A stretch of DNA of 64,000 bases from Phymorhynchus buccinoides (GCA_017654935.2 CM065687.1:24350639-24414638); one strand, 5' to 3'; counted from the stretch's first letter, positions 12,735-25,447 are shown. Numbers and translations: made by a program. Notes: generated by a model from the letters alone, not told the origin.

Positions 12735-12820
12735 GGCTGCGAGTTGGGACTCAGAATGAGCAGCGTGGGAGCAACGCCACTGTACGGCCCAGAAGATGGG
12801 ACAGCAACAAAACAAACAAA
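12735..12820. repeat. Dispersed short repeat, copy 1
   Basis: A segment of about 86 bp containing GACTCAGAATGAGCAGCGTG and ending GATGGGACAGCAA plus an A-rich tail. It matches a second copy at 13474-13560 with scattered substitutions. Both copies end in A-rich sequence, which suggests retroposition, but no promoter boxes are evident. Confidence 0.65.
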
Positions 12821-12849
12821 AAAGTCTGGATCGTGCAAATGCACATATC

Positions 12850-13473
12850 TGATACTGAATGGCAGGTGCTTTGCAGTTTAAAAAAACAACCACCATGCCA
12901 CACACACAGGGAGGTTAGCAGAAAATAGTAGGGACTTGTAGAGCAAGTGCATATGATTTTGTCGTACACTGCTAAAAGAGCTTGTGTAGTGCAACTAAGT
13001 GACAGTAAAACACCTAGAACTAGTGTTGTTTTGTACTCCCTTTTCTACAATAATGAGAGTACACTGAATAGGGTATTTGCCACAGGTAGGCGACTTTGAA
13101 TTTCACTAAATTGAGTTGAATTAGAGAATTGAGTTCACCAACTGTGGGCAAAACATGAGGCAATTTTGTAGTCTACAGTACGAACATGTGTGGCAAATGG
13201 CCTTTGGAATGAAAGCCTGTTGTCTGTGTCTATCCTGTCTAATAATGTGAACAGAAACGCGTTCCACATTGCAGTCACACCCAAGAACTTCAAAACCAGT
13301 CCGTCGTCAGTAGGGGGCTTAGTAGGTGGTGTCCTGAACAGGCTCCACAGAACTCTACCGAAGTGACTCAGCAGCAGTGCAGTGTCTCCTCGGTTGGTTG
13401 CCTCCTGACAGCCTAACATAGATTCGCTCACCTTGGACTGCTGGTCTCGGATTCTGCGACCTGAACAAGCCGG
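12850..13473. other. Intergenic, nothing recognised
   Basis: No supported gene. Several minus-strand ORFs of 60-100 codons lack motifs and splice context. Confidence 0.5.
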
Positions 13474-13560
13474 AGTATGGCTGTGAATTGGGATTCAGAA
13501 TGAGCGGCGTGAGAGCAACGCCGCTGTACGACCCAGAAGATGGGACAGCAAAAAAACAAA
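13474..13560. repeat. Dispersed short repeat, copy 2
   Basis: Second copy of the element at 12735-12820 (GATTCAGAATGAGCGGCGTG, then GATGGGACAGCAAAAAAAC). Confidence 0.65.
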
Positions 13561-15499
13561 CTACAAATCTAGAATTAGGATCGTTCCTGAACCCTACAAA
13601 TTGTAGCAATGACACCTGTCAACCGTGCATGCAAAGATCCCTTATTTTTTATGAATGAAAAAAGGTTCAAAGTGCTTATCAGTGTTTTGCAACTCACGAA
13701 AAAGGGAGGCGACTTAATATGCTACCAGTACATTGAAGTGTTATTGAGCTAGCTTGTCTCTGCCATGTGAGTGTGACTTAGCAAGACCTAAGTTTGTCGT
13801 GAGACTTGTACAACGTCCATATTTTGTGAACCACATGTGAGTGCTTGTCTCAAAGAACCACAAACAGATCGCTAAGACATTCTCTGTCTTTCTTGTCCTA
13901 AGTTATAAGAGCTGGGAGTGCATTTACTCTTAGTAAAAAGCCTTTTGATTTCCCTGCCTAAAATGTTCTTTGGAAGCCTGATTTTGCAACAAATGACCCC
14001 AACACATGTATATTCGACCAGCTATGTCAAACAAAAGGCATCTAATTCTGTAACCCAACCCAGGTCCACACACCAACACACCTACCTACATGCAGCCTAT
14101 GAACCAAAATTCCTCACGGATTTGTGTAAAAGAAGAAGTGCTATGTCAAAAGCGATGTACTTTTTTTTGTCTTGTCATATATTGCACATTTTCGCAGATA
14201 TGGTCCCCAAATTTGCCATGATGGTGTATTACTTATGCTGGGTGACCTTTACCCTCTTGACCTTGAACGTTGTCAATTATTTGTTAGGGCCATATCTGGC
14301 AGATACAGTCCCCAAATTTGGCAAGTAGGTATATTATTAGCTTAGGATCATATGAAGTACTAAGTATTCATGACCTTGACCTTTGGCCTCTTTTTTGTCT
14401 CGCATTTAGATCTGGCATTTAGATATATCTCCAAAGCCAGTGAGTGAGCCTTGAAGGCTTTTTCTCTTTTTTTCTTTTCTTTTTTCCTTTTAAGTTTTAA
14501 GAAGAATGATACATTATAACTGGAACAAGGGCTTGTGTGTGTGTAGACCCTATCTGTATGTGACAGACTTTTATTTCCCCTATATCGTCTGAACTATAAT
14601 GCCAATCATGGACATAATATGTTTTATGTTACGTTCATGATGCCAATTATGTCATTGTACACAAATGGGAAGGCAAAAATACAATTTAAGTCTCGGATGC
14701 GAAAGTACATTTAAAGAGTTTTGATTGAAACGAAACCTTACTCCATAAAGTGTTTTTTAGACTTCTATAAGATATCTTTACGTAATATTGAAAGCAATAG
14801 AAACAACTACTAGGGCTGTTTATAGTTATTGCAATAAAACGAGTGTTGGAAATGGCACTTGTTTTTCATATTTTGTCATATAGTAGATGTATAGGTTCGT
14901 GAAGAGAGAAACAAGCTTTCACCGGTAATTATGTGTCTTTGAAGAAGAAAAGTTTTGTTTTACGTCCTCCTGGAATTAACCATGTGGGACATTTCTTTTA
15001 AATCAAGTTAAACTTTTATTTAAATATAGTTAGGAAACGTGTCTTTGAATCTTGTCCTTCATTAAATAGTACCTACGCATTTGGATCTGGTTCGATACGT
15101 CGCAACTATCTTACACACTAGAGCAAACGAACCAAGCATTCCGCAAATTCATGATGCAATTCGTCTCATAATAGGATTCAGTGCAAATGACCTGCCTTTG
15201 TAGCATCCTGTCAATATGATGGTCATCAATGGGCGTGGAGTGGGGGAGCTGCAGATGTCATAGGGAACAAACACACAATAAACCCGATTTTGACATTGAT
15301 GGACACAGAGCAATTATGAGTTTGTGCGATATTGAAAATCTAGACATGACTACACGTTTTAAATTCTTTCTGTGAATTGTATCGCAAAATCTTGGATAAA
15401 CAACCAACGAAAGTGGAAATTTATCATGAAACTTGATTTGATGCTCAACACCTCCCCGTGGATGTCATAGGTGTGACTGATTTTCACTAGGCTGATAAC
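13561..15499. other. Intergenic with one imperfect duplication
   Basis: AT-rich. At about 14185-14395 two roughly 100-bp stretches resemble each other: each has GTCCCCAAATTTG followed by a TGACCTT-rich tail. A fragment near 14955-14995 (TTTTACGTCCTCCTGG, later GTGGGACATT) resembles the element duplicated at 27003-27500. Nothing else recognised. Confidence 0.5.
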
Positions 15500-15810
15500 G
15501 GGGGTCTTTAGTACAAAAATAGTTCCCCCACCTTTTTGGAAGTTCTGTGCTTGTAACTTCTAATCTGCAACTCTCTTTGACTCTGCCTTTTTTCCTTTGT
15601 TTACTGTCATCTACTATCTTTCTGACTTATTGGCCCATTCTCCTGCCTTTTTCACCCCAAAAAAGTTTTCCAAATGACTTCTCCTTTGAGCTCCTCTGAA
15701 ATTGGAATGTGTCAGCTGTACGCAGCGCGGAAACCAGTGACGACTGAAAAGGAACACATCCGTACTTTGCCCATTGTGACCTTTTGGCCTGGGAACGCAG
15801 AAGAAGAAAG
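15500..15810. repeat. Dispersed repeat family X, copy 1
   Basis: Shares ordered blocks with 34780-35325 and, in reverse orientation, with about 20936-21060: AAATAGTTCCCCCACCTT, CTCTCTTTGACTCTGCC, CCATTCTCCTGCC, then GTGTCAGCTG and GCAGCGCGGAAACCAG. Its end (GCCTGGGAACGCAGAAG) also reappears in reverse complement near 17700-17750. It looks like a degraded interspersed element of a few hundred bp without an ORF. Confidence 0.6.
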
Positions 15811-15849
15811 ATGCTCAACACAATAATTATCACAAATGTGGGGTATACC

Positions 15850-16515
15850 ACAAACCCTTTGATACAGAAGCAACAAACATAGAACCCCACACAAACCCTT
15901 TGATACAGAAGCAACAAACATAGAACCCCACACAAACCCTTTGATACAGAACCAACAAACATAGAACCCCACACAAACCCTTTGATACAGAACCAACAAA
16001 CATAGAACCCCACACAAACCCTTTGATACAGAACCAACAAACATAGAACCCCACACAAACCCTTTGATACAGAAGCAACAAACATAGAACCCCACACAAA
16101 CCCTTTGATACAGAACCAACAAACGTAGAACCCCACACAAACCCTTTGATACAGAACCAACAAACATAGAACCCCACACAAACCCTTTGATACAGAAGCA
16201 ACAAACATAGAACCCCACACAAACCCTTTGATACAGAAGCAACAAACATAGAACCCCACACAAACCCTTTGATACAGAACCAACAAACGTAGAACCCCAC
16301 ACAAACCCTTTGATACAGAACCAACAAACATAGAACCCCACACAAACCCTTTGATACAGAACCAACAAACATAGAACCCCACACAAACCCTTTGATACAG
16401 AACCAACAAACATAGAACCCCACACAAACCCTTTGATACAGAACCAACAAACGTAGAACCCCACACAAACCCTTTGATACAGAACCAACAAACGTAGAAC
16501 CCCACACAAACCCTT
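15850..16515. repeat. 42-bp tandem array
   Basis: About 15.6 copies of a 42-bp unit containing CAAACCCTTTGATACAGAAC and CAACAAACATAGAACCCC. Copies are nearly identical (GAAGCAA/GAACCAA and ACATAG/ACGTAG variants). Because 42 is divisible by three and no unit frame on the minus strand has a stop, all three minus frames are open across the array (225-299 codons, Cys-rich 14-residue repeats). There is no evidence of splicing, and nothing recognisable flanks the frames, so I do not call a protein. Confidence 0.96.
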
Positions 16516-16644
16516 GCTGAACACATGGGTGAAAGAAGTTCAGGAATTAAGAAGCTGATATAAAAAATAAAATAAAAAGTCTTCAGGAATGACCATCTTA
16601 GTTGTCATCCGGAACAACGGTCTTACAAAACCAAACAGTTGTCT

Positions 16645-17166
16645 GTTGGCAGTACATGACGCGCACCTTCCTCACATACACATATGCATGCATTTTGTGT
16701 ACTTTAACCTTGTGCCTTATGTTGGCAGTACATGACGCGCACCTTCCTCACATATGCATGCATTTTGTGTACTTTAACCTTGTGCCTTATGTTGGCAGTA
16801 CATGACGCGCACCTTCCTCACATGCACATATGCATGCATTTTGTGTACTTTAACCTTGTGCCTTATGTTGGCAGTACATGACGCGCACCTTCCTCACATG
16901 CACATATGCATGCATTTTGTGTACTTTAACCTTGTGCCTTATGTTGGCAGTACATGACGCGCACCTTCCTCACATGCACATATGCATGCATTTTGTGTAC
17001 TTTAACCTTGTGCCTTATGTTGGCAGTACATGACGCGCACCTTCCTCACATGCACATATGCATGCATTTTGTGTACTTTAACCTTGTGCCTTATGTTGGC
17101 AGTACATGACGCGCACCTTCCTCACATATGCATGCATTTTGTGTACTTTAACCTTGTGCCTTATAA
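16645..17166. repeat. 76-bp tandem array
   Basis: Seven copies starting GTTGGCAGTACATGACGCGC at 16645, 16721, 16791, 16867, 16943, 17019 and 17095. Six intervals are 76 bp, apart from one of 70 bp that lacks one CACATA-type hexamer; the first copy has a small rearrangement in the same place. Confidence 0.95.
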
Positions 17167-17759
17167 GCCTTAGTTTGGGTTTCGTGGCAATAAAACAATG
17201 TTCAATTTACAAGTACACATTGGAAATATGCAGTCACCGCTTCAGAAATGGAGATATGTTGCTCAGGAATGTATGCTAATTAATTTCTTGTTCTGTATGT
17301 AGCCTAATGATCCGATCTCACGTGTTCATCTCTGCTGTGATCGATCATCATAACCTGAGCAGCTGGCTCGTTACTGGCTACGGAAAGGAGCTGAAAGAAA
17401 GGGGGAGTTGGTGGAGGATAGAGGGACTGAACCAGTCAGATGTGACTGACTTTCACTAGGCTGATTATGATGGCTGTTGTTGCAGTCGTGTAGACCACAA
17501 GCCTTGCCTTTCCATGTGTGTCACAGTGTGTGTGTGTGTGTGTGCGCGCGCGCGCGAATGTGTCTGTTAGCATATATGCGTGCACGCTCATGAGTGTGCA
17601 TGTCACGCAGTGTGAGCAGACTTTGAATTCAATAAGTACTGAGATAGTGCATCTTGTCGTAGGTCTCTTTCTTTCACTCTTGGAGCATTCGCTCAGCTTC
17701 TTCTTCTGCGTTCCCAGGCCAAATGGCCATAATGGGTAAAGTACATTTGGGACCCCCAT
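17167..17759. other. Intergenic with a GT/GC microsatellite
   Basis: A TG run followed by a CG run occupies about 17525-17557. Near 17700-17750 is a reverse-complement match to the end of dispersed family X (see 15500-15810). No gene seen. Confidence 0.55.
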
Positions 17760-18303
17760 CTTCAAAAAGACATCGACAAGATACAACGACGAAATAGGGT
17801 TTTACGCCCTCTGCAGCCTTTCGGCCATGTGGGGCATTGAGACTTTACTGTTGATGAGATCAGAGGAATACAACGCAGATCATCCCGCTTAAAGCGAGCT
17901 AGACTACACCTCAAGACAACCAGGCTGTGTGACTCAAATGCTCCAGGATCTTCAACTGCCACTCTTGCAAGAAAGGCGGAAACACCAATGCCTAACATTT
18001 TTATACAAGATCATCAATGGACATTTCCCGGCAATCAAGGCAGAGGATTTTATCACCCCAGTAAAGAATAAGAGGCCCATAAGAACAACACGATCAAACA
18101 ACAACCAGTCTCAGAATATAGTGACACAGTTCACAAGGAACAACTCCCAGTGTTATAATGTTACGATCTTCAGTAACATTGAAATATATTTTTTCCCGAG
18201 AACTGTGCGTGACTGGAACGACCTCAACGAAGAGAAGTGGGGACTGACTGAGACGATCGAGGCGTTCAATCTGCGCCTCTCGTCTCCAGCACCATCTCAT
18301 TAG
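17760..18303 (+). pseudogene. LINE reverse transcriptase, C-terminal fragment (A)
   Basis: Begins with QKDIDKIQRR, the segment that follows the polymerase core in Jockey/CR1-type LINEs. It is then interrupted by about 140 bp of unrelated sequence containing TTTTACGCCCTC. The frame resumes at GCVTQMLQDLQLPLLQERR and runs to the usual C-terminal signature FFPRTVRDWNDL, ending at TAG. All upstream enzyme domains are missing. It is a 5'-truncated dead copy that took a later insertion. Confidence 0.85.
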
Positions 18304-18770
18304 ACCATTTTATTTTAGATTCTTCTTTATTGTTTATTTATATTTTCCGTGCTCTCCTCAAGTTCCTGCTGCCGTTTATACCAGAATTGGGTGCCTGCCA
18401 ACGCACTTCATGCAGATGCAGATGCAGGTCAAGTATTGAGGACAAGTAGGCCCTAGGCCTCGCGGCCTCTTCAATGTCATTTCCGGTTTTTTTTATTAAT
18501 ACAAGGTTGAGACGTTTAATATAAGCAACGCTGCTTTCTATTCTGTGATTGCAATACATTTTGGTTTGCAATATTCAATCTCAGTTAGGAGTTCGTCCCC
18601 GGCTTTTGTTCCGGTAGTTCATCAGCATTAGTATAAAGCACCTTAATCCCTGGCTCATCTTTGTTTCCCCACATTGATAGTTAACAACTTCACTGATATG
18701 TGCCTTTTGGGTCAAGGGGACGTTAAATTTCAAAATTTCGTTTCTTTCATCTTTGTTTAAAACACCAGTA

Positions 18771-18926
18771 GGGCCTGTATTCACGTTGAGATAGCATGAG
18801 ACTTAGCATCATGCTAACTTAGAAGCTCTTCCAAAAGTCCTATTAAATCCTATAGGACATTGGAAGAGCTTCTAAGTTAGCATGATGCTAAGTCTCATGC
18901 TATCTCAACGTGAATACAGGCCCTGG
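18771..18926. mobile_element. Near-perfect palindromic MITE, copy 2
   Basis: Same element as 8639-8797, starting GGGCCTGTATTCACGTTGAG and ending with its reverse complement. CCAGTA flanks it on both sides (18765-18770 and 18927-18932), a probable target duplication. Confidence 0.88.
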
Positions 18927-19768
18927 CCAGTAGCTTTAAAACTATGATTAAGACTATTATGTACATTTGGTCTGTCGTTCTGTCTGTTCTTGTCTTGGTC
19001 TTGTACAGAATCCATGTTCTGCGGTCTTTTCACTATTTTGCCTTAGTTTATTATAATGATATCTTTCGGTCCAGGTGTAACACGAGAAATTTACCCCCCG
19101 CCAAATTAATTTACTCCGGAGTAAAAACCGCGTACGCATATTTTTACTGGGAGTAAATTTGGCGTACGAGATTTTTACTCCCTAAACCACGCCAGAGTTA
19201 CTCCCTCCACGAAAAATCTGGCCCGCAGAATTTTACTGGGAGTAAAATGCGTGTACGACAAATATTACAAGTGAGTTGGACGAGTCATGTTACACCGCGG
19301 CCTGCCTGCCTTCTTTCCCTCAACAGCAGTGGTCTCGCAGCATTTCTTAGTTTTTATTTCTGTGGTCACACACTTCTTACACTGACACAATGCAACTTTC
19401 CTTAGCTTTGCCGTCACGGCAGACCCTGCCGGGCAGAAGTACGTATGTGTCCGTTTTCAGTTTTCACTGGTCTCCCCGCTCCATACAGCCGACACATTCT
19501 GATTTCAGAGGAGCTCAAAGGAAAAAACCCTTTGATATTTGGAAGATTAAGCCTAAGAATGGACCAATAAGTAAGAACGATACTTATATAGTAGATGATT
19601 GAAAGCTAAGTGTATATAATAATAATAATCATAATAATAATAGTACATTTATATAGCGCTTTACCTCAGATCAGACCAAAAGCGCTTTACAATCAATTCC
19701 ATTCATCAACAAATAGACAACAAAAACAGCATTCAAGAATGACACCAACCAGCAACAACGCACAAAGC

Positions 19769-19770
<2 letters not shown>
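18927..19770. other. Intergenic with short inverted motifs
   Basis: No gene. Between about 19080 and 19260, ACTCC and GGAGTAAA motifs alternate in both orientations (for example TTTACTCCGGAGTAAA), suggesting a decayed palindromic element. Around 19615-19695 an ATA/ATT microsatellite leads into TATATAGCGCTTTACC, with a second AGCGCTTTAC nearby. Confidence 0.5.
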
Positions 19771-20144
<374 letters not shown>

Positions 20145-20459
20145 TTATGGACACCGACTCGTTCATCCCCCATTCAGTAAGCCACAGCAACCGAGCCGCA
20201 CGGACTGACCACATACACCAACACTCATACACAAACACCCTCACACACAACGTACGCACGCAGACAGACACGCACACAGACACTGTGACACACACACACA
20301 TGCACACACAACCCACGAAACCAAAACACACACAAGCACACATGTATGCACACATGCATGCTCACACACACACACTCACACACTGTGACACACCACAAAA
20401 CATATCACAAACCTCTTATTCAATCTTCCCTCACGTGTACACAACGATAGACAACTGAT

Positions 20460-20895
20460 CAAATATTTAGGGTGCAGCAGGAAAAGGATGGGTTTTAAGA
20501 GAGGTTTTAAATGAGGAGACTGAGTTGGAGTGTCAGAGAGGAGAAGGCAGAGAAGTCCAAAGGGATGGTGCTTGACAGGAAAAAGAACGTTGGCCAGCAG
20601 ATTTGAGACGGATCAGTGAAGGGAAGGGAAAGGACCCGGAGACAAGAATCAGAAGACGAACGTAGTTGGCGAGCTGGGACATAGAGATGAAGAAGGTCAG
20701 AGAGATATGAGGGAGCTTGATCATTCAGTGACTTGAAGACAAGGAGGATAATTTTGTAGTCAATACGTGATTGAACTGGGAGCCAATATAGGGAACGAAG
20801 AACCGGAGTGATATGATCGTACATAGGAGTTTTAACCTCAAGTTTTAGGGATGGATCCCAAATTATTATTTTTAAATTAGGCATTGAGAGCACAC
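20460..20895 (-). pseudogene. L2/Rex-type LINE reverse transcriptase, C-terminal fragment (B)
   Basis: On the minus strand the frame reads ITPVLRSLYWLPVQSRIDYK, then LLVFKSLNDQAPSYLSDLL, the conserved post-polymerase block of L2/Rex-like LINEs. The polymerase core and endonuclease are absent. Its 3' side lies next to the AC/CT microsatellite block. Confidence 0.85.
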
Positions 20896-20935
20896 ACCGC
20901 CTGTCAGTCGTGTACCAAGTTGGACTTTAAACGCC

Positions 20936-21060
20936 GTGAGGCCCAGTCCAATAAAAGGAAGAAGAAGAAGGGAAAAGGCAGAGTCAAAGACTGAAAGAGA
21001 GTGGCAGATTAGAGGAAGTTACAAGCACAGAATTTCCAGAAGGTGGGGGAACTATTTTTT
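20936..21060. repeat. Dispersed repeat family X, copy 2 (reverse orientation)
   Basis: Reverse-complement match to 15500-15640: GGCAGAGTCAAAGACTG, AGTTACAAGCACAGAA and AGGTGGGGGAACTATTTTT. The sequence to about 21640 is otherwise unassigned. Confidence 0.6.
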
Positions 21061-21639
21061 ACGAAAGACTCCCCGGTATCCCCACGGGGACCGGAGAGAC
21101 TCGTGGAGGGGACGGGTTCATCCAGCTCCCCGTATGGAGGCACGAGGCTTCCACCCTTTTCCCCACTTCTCCCAGCAAAGGGAAATAACACCCAAAGACT
21201 ACAAACACTTGAACAGAGTTGTCTTGAAAGCGTCTGTAGTGGCAGTTTCGAAAGGAAAGAAGAAAATAGAAAAACAAATATGTGATAAACCAAAACAAGT
21301 CGTGTTCAGAGTGATTAGGGTATGTAAAGACAGATATTGTTTGTAATTTTGTGTGTGAAATATCTGCACGAATGCCCGGTGTTGTCGCTTCTGGATGTTA
21401 CATTTGAGTTTTCTTTTGATCTCGATGAGCCCAGACATGTTCTGAAATCAGAAATCATTGGAATGATGACATATTGTTGGAATGATTCAATGGGATGTAC
21501 CTCTCTACTGTAGTGTATACTATGCTTCTAAACACCAGATGAAGTAGTAGTTGTAATTTTTTGAGTATTTTTTTCCCATCTCCTCAATTTAATTTGACTA
21601 GATCATGATGTAAGTTTTTTGTTTCCAGTCAGCTTGACA

Positions 21640-22420
21640 TCAGTTTTATTCAAAATATTTGGAGGAAAGGGATCTAGGGGTGTTAATTGACCCTGGTTTA
21701 ACGTTTGAGCTCCACATAAATAATGCTGTATTAAAGGCCAACCGTATTTCTGGACTTTTAGTCAGAACAATTACAAATAAATCAAAGGAGATTATGATTC
21801 CCTTGTTTAAATCACTGGTACAGCCGATTCTTGAGTATGGAAACCCAGTGTGGTGTCCACACCTACGGAAACATATAGATCTCATAGAAGGGGTACAGAG
21901 AAGATTTACTAAGAAAATCCAGGGGACAAACAACATGAGTTATGAGGAAAGACTACAGTACTTAAAATTACCAAGTTTGGAGTATAGAAGATTAAGAGGT
22001 GATATTATTGAAGTATATAAAATTGTACATGGCCTTTATGATCATACTACCACAACAAATTTATTAACTCTGTGTGAGGAGGATAGAACACGTGGACATA
22101 ATTATAAACTTTAAAAAAAACCTACTAACACTAAATTGGCACAAACTTTCTTTGCTAACAGGATTGTTAATGCATGGAATGATCTAACCAATGAGGCAGT
22201 AAATGCAAAATCATTAAATGCTTTTAAAAATTCAATAGATAAGCACTTTCAAAATATTGTGTATGCAATGAATTTTACAAAAATGGATCAGTAGTATAAC
22301 ACGACTGCTAAGTAGCCATCGGTTTTTACGCCGATTATCAAAAACGAATGAAGTCAATATGTAGAGGGCAAAACGCTATAAAAAGCCTACAGAGCCTTAT
22401 TTCATATCATATCATATCAA
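21640..22420 (+). pseudogene. CR1/Jockey-type LINE 3' end (C)
   Basis: Frame from about 21659 carries ERDLGVLIDPGLTFELHI, then SLVQPILEYGNPVWCPH and VQRRFTKKI, the region downstream of the polymerase active site. A frameshift at an A-run (about 22113-22120) moves to another frame that continues AQTFFANRIVNAWNDL and stops at 22292-22294. A short 3' UTR ends in a CATAT microsatellite near 22400, the usual tail of such elements. 5'-truncated and dead. Confidence 0.88.
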
Positions 22421-22464
22421 TAGTGCCAAATTGCTATGCTATGCTTTTGTAAATAATACTAATA

Positions 22465-23640
22465 GTAACAGCATGGCTTCAGGAAAGGCCGTTCTTGTGA
22501 GAGCCAGCTTCTCGGGCTTGTGGACGAGCTCACTTACAACATGGATAGAGGCAAGCAGACGGATGGATTTCTCCAAGGCGTTCGATAAAGTCAACCACTC
22601 CCTGCTGGTCCACAAGCTCCGACATTATGGCATCACCGGGCAGATCAACTCCTGGATCAGCAACTTCCTCACGGACAGGAAACAAGCGGTGGTTGTGGAC
22701 GGCGCCAAATCGGAAACAATCCCAGTAGAGTCAGGAGTCCCCCAGGGATCAGTGTTAGGGCCAACCCTTTTCCAGCTCTACATAAATGATCTCCCTGAAA
22801 AACTGTCCTCAACCTCCAGGCTCTTTGCTGACGACACCCTGTGCCATAAGACCATGGAGTCTCAGAGAGACCAGGCCTCTCTTCAGCAAGATCTGGACCA
22901 CATGGCTGACTGGGAGAAAAGTGGAGGATGAAGTTCCATCCCGAAAAGTGCCAAACTATGCACATATCCAGAAAAAAGACCCCTCAAGCTGGCACTTATT
23001 ACCTTCACGGCCAGAGACTACAGACAGCAGAAGAAGTCAAGTACCTGGGTGTCACAATCTCCCAAAATCTGTCATGGGACACCCACATCAACAACACCGT
23101 AAACAAGGCAAACAAGACTCTAGGCTTCCTCCGACGAAATTTGAAGATAGGCTCCATCTCCGTCAAGGAAACTGCTTACAAACCCTTAGTTCGTCCCACC
23201 CTTGAGCCCACCGCTTCTGTCTGGGACCCTCAGTCATACAGCCAAAACCACCGGCAAGATTGAGAGGGTCCAGTGCCGCGCAGCTAGATGGGTCATAAAT
23301 CGCCACCGCCAAACATCCAGTGTGGACAACATGCTGACCCAGCTGCAGTGGCCTCCACTCAAGGACAGGCGACGCTCCGCTAGGCTGGCCACCTTCTTCA
23401 AGTTCCACCATGGAGATGTGGCCATCAACACCCCACACCAGCCAGTCCCCCATCCTCCATCACGACAGATGCGACAGACTCACTCACAGGCCTACCTACT
23501 TCCTGCCTGTAAAACAAATTACAGGAAGTACTCATTCTTTCCAAGGGCTGTGAGTGAGTGGAACTCTCTTCCACCTGAGGCAATATCATCAGCCTCGGTG
23601 GAGGAATTCAAACCCCCCATGTCGTAAGCGTCATAATCAT
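22465..23640 (+). pseudogene. Jockey-type LINE reverse transcriptase with FADD core (D)
   Basis: The most complete polymerase fragment here. In order: DFSKAFDKVNHSLL (palm motif A), SGVPQGSVLGPTLFQLYIND (motif B region), LFADDT (catalytic motif C), KCQTMHIS, and VKYLGVTISQNLSWDTHIN. It ends in the terminal block FFPRAVSEWNSLP. At least three breaks are visible: a deletion just before motif A, a frameshift near 22920 and another near 23220. No endonuclease or first ORF is seen. A dead copy, less decayed than its neighbours. Confidence 0.9.
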
Positions 23641-23644
23641 CAAA

Positions 23645-24085
23645 TTGTTGATGGAGGATGCTATATGCAAGAAGAAGAACACAAGAAAACATTGTTTTGG
23701 TAACAGAATTACTAATATTATGTGGAGTGATTTGCCTACTGACATAAAATGTGCACCTTCTTTGGCTTCTATTAATTATATGTTTAAAAATAATCTGGAT
23801 GTATTACCAAACTTGAAGAAGAACACAAGAAAACATTGTTTTGGTAACAGAATTACTAATATTATGTGGAGTGATTTGCCTACTGACATAAAATGTGCAC
23901 CTTCTTTGGCTTCTATTAATTATATGTTTAAAAATAATCTGGATGTATTACCAAACTTCTTATTTTTATTATAGAAGTTTTAAAAAACACACCAAAAAAC
24001 CCAATCACGAATGACTTGGAAAAAAAGCAGGCAAAAGGCTATCTAAGCATATATGCCGTACATCTGATATGATATGATAGAAACT
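23645..24085 (+). pseudogene. LINE C-terminal fragment with internal tandem duplication (F)
   Basis: A segment of about 146 bp encoding FGNRITNIMWSDLPTDIKC is present twice in direct tandem (about 23670-23815 and 23816-23960) in one frame. The 3' UTR ends in a TGATATGATATGATAG tail. It is the end of a LINE related to fragment C. Confidence 0.82.
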
Positions 24086-24557
24086 ATGATAAATGTTTTA
24101 TTATGAAAGTTTATGCCACATTCACCTTGACTGAAAGAAAAATTACCAGAAAATACGTAAAAGATGGGACTGTTTAAAAAGCTTCATGGCTTGTTTGGTC
24201 CCTACCTACATAGTACATACCTACCTTCCTACCTACCCACCTGGTAGTAACTACTTGTTTTCTTCTTCTTCTAGTTCTACCAATAATGTTCACCTGCTGT
24301 AACCATTACTTTAGTTTTAGCTGTGGTTTGTCAAGTGCTGATTAAAATTAATAAAGGTCTTACGATTGGATTCAATGATTCATTGACTATGATCACCGAC
24401 TTGGCAAATAGACTAATACTAGTAATAGTAACAGCATGAGGTTGGCCAGTAGGAGGAGATTGGCTAGAAGTAGAAGTGAAAGTGAAACTGCTCTGTGCAG
24501 TTTGTGATTCTCAGTTCTCTGGAAGGGGTATGTATCCATGGACTAATGGAGATTATA

Positions 24558-24733
24558 CAATAGAACCTCACTATTAAGGCCTTGGAAAATATAGGAGGGG
24601 TCTTAAGATTTAATAGGGAGGTGGACACTCAGTTGTCCGAATATGAATGGGGGAAAATGGTGACATTTTTTGGGGTCACATCTTAGAAGTTCTAAGTCTT
24701 AATATGGAAGGTGTTGATAGGGAGGTTCCACTG
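24558..24733. mobile_element. TA-flanked MITE family P, copy 1
   Basis: Terminal inverted repeats of the type CAGTGGAACCTC / GAGGTTCCACTG with TA at both ends. The left end is mutated (CAATAGAACCTC). Related copies lie at 27705-27886 and 32622-32806. Terminus and TA target suggest a pogo/mariner relative. Confidence 0.82.
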
Positions 24734-25217
24734 TACTTATAAATACTACAGCACTTCAGTCAGTAGTGCAGGGTAACAATAATCCACCAAGTGCCCCCTT
24801 CCTCCCCCCCCCCCCCCTCTTCTCCCTTAGCCCCCCTTCACCATCCTACTTCCCATTTATCCAGTGCTGACGCAACATGCTTAAAGTTAAACCCGCTGAT
24901 TGGGTGCAAGCTGGCTGGGTCAATTAAACCTCCTAATAGTAGTAGTGATACTTGTCTTAAGTCATACAGGCATGTCCTCAGTAATGGAACGGGGCCCCAT
25001 TTTTCAGTCTTTCTTTCCCTGACAACTGAAAAAGAGCCAAAATGGTCAGTATATTGACTGGGGGCCCTGAAGAGAAGAAGAATGAGTACTTGAGGGTAAA
25101 GCAAAAAGACAATGTAATGTTGCATTAAAAAAACACAGCATAAAAGTAAAACAGGCGAAGGTGTATTCTGTTATTTTGGGCATTGTGTAATTTCCCCATT
25201 GCTTTCTTTGCTGGCAG

Positions 25218-25447
25218 GAGACATCAGGCCAGATGGCAGGGGCGGGGATGATAGGAGGGGCGGGGATGGGCCCAGCATTGGGCGGGGCATCAGGGGCGGG
25301 CCCCGCGCTGTCTTCCTCTTTACCACTGGGTTCAGCCATGCCGCGATTAGTGCAGGAGACTGAGCTGCAAAAAATACTGACGGATGAACGCATGCGTAGC
25401 GAACAGCACAAGACCAACTACCAGCAACTGAAAGTGGAGCATGCCAG
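25218..25447 (+). CDS. CEP83: CEP83 exon 1 of this model (start ATG 25233)
   Basis: Follows the acceptor TTGCTGGCAG; the donor is CAG|GTGAGT. The ATG at 25233 opens a Gly/Ala/Met-rich leader (residues 1-45, low complexity) and then LQKILTDERMRSEQHK, equivalent to FQKMLIDERLRCEHHK near the start of human CEP83. Codon 72 (Arg) is split two bases before the donor. The frame stays open for five codons upstream of the ATG, so a coding exon further upstream is possible. This ATG is chosen because the conserved block follows at about the right distance. The promoter is not identified. Confidence 0.85.

Noticed and set aside
13135..13615. Minus-strand ORFs of 86-98 codons
   Set aside because: No motif, splice context or codon bias, and they overlap a dispersed repeat.
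15627..16526. Minus-strand 225-299-residue Cys-rich repeat proteins
   Set aside because: Three overlapping frames are open at once, which points to a stop-free repeat and not to selection for a protein.
22431..23627. Active reverse transcriptase gene
   Set aside because: At least three frame breaks and no endonuclease or 5' ORF.
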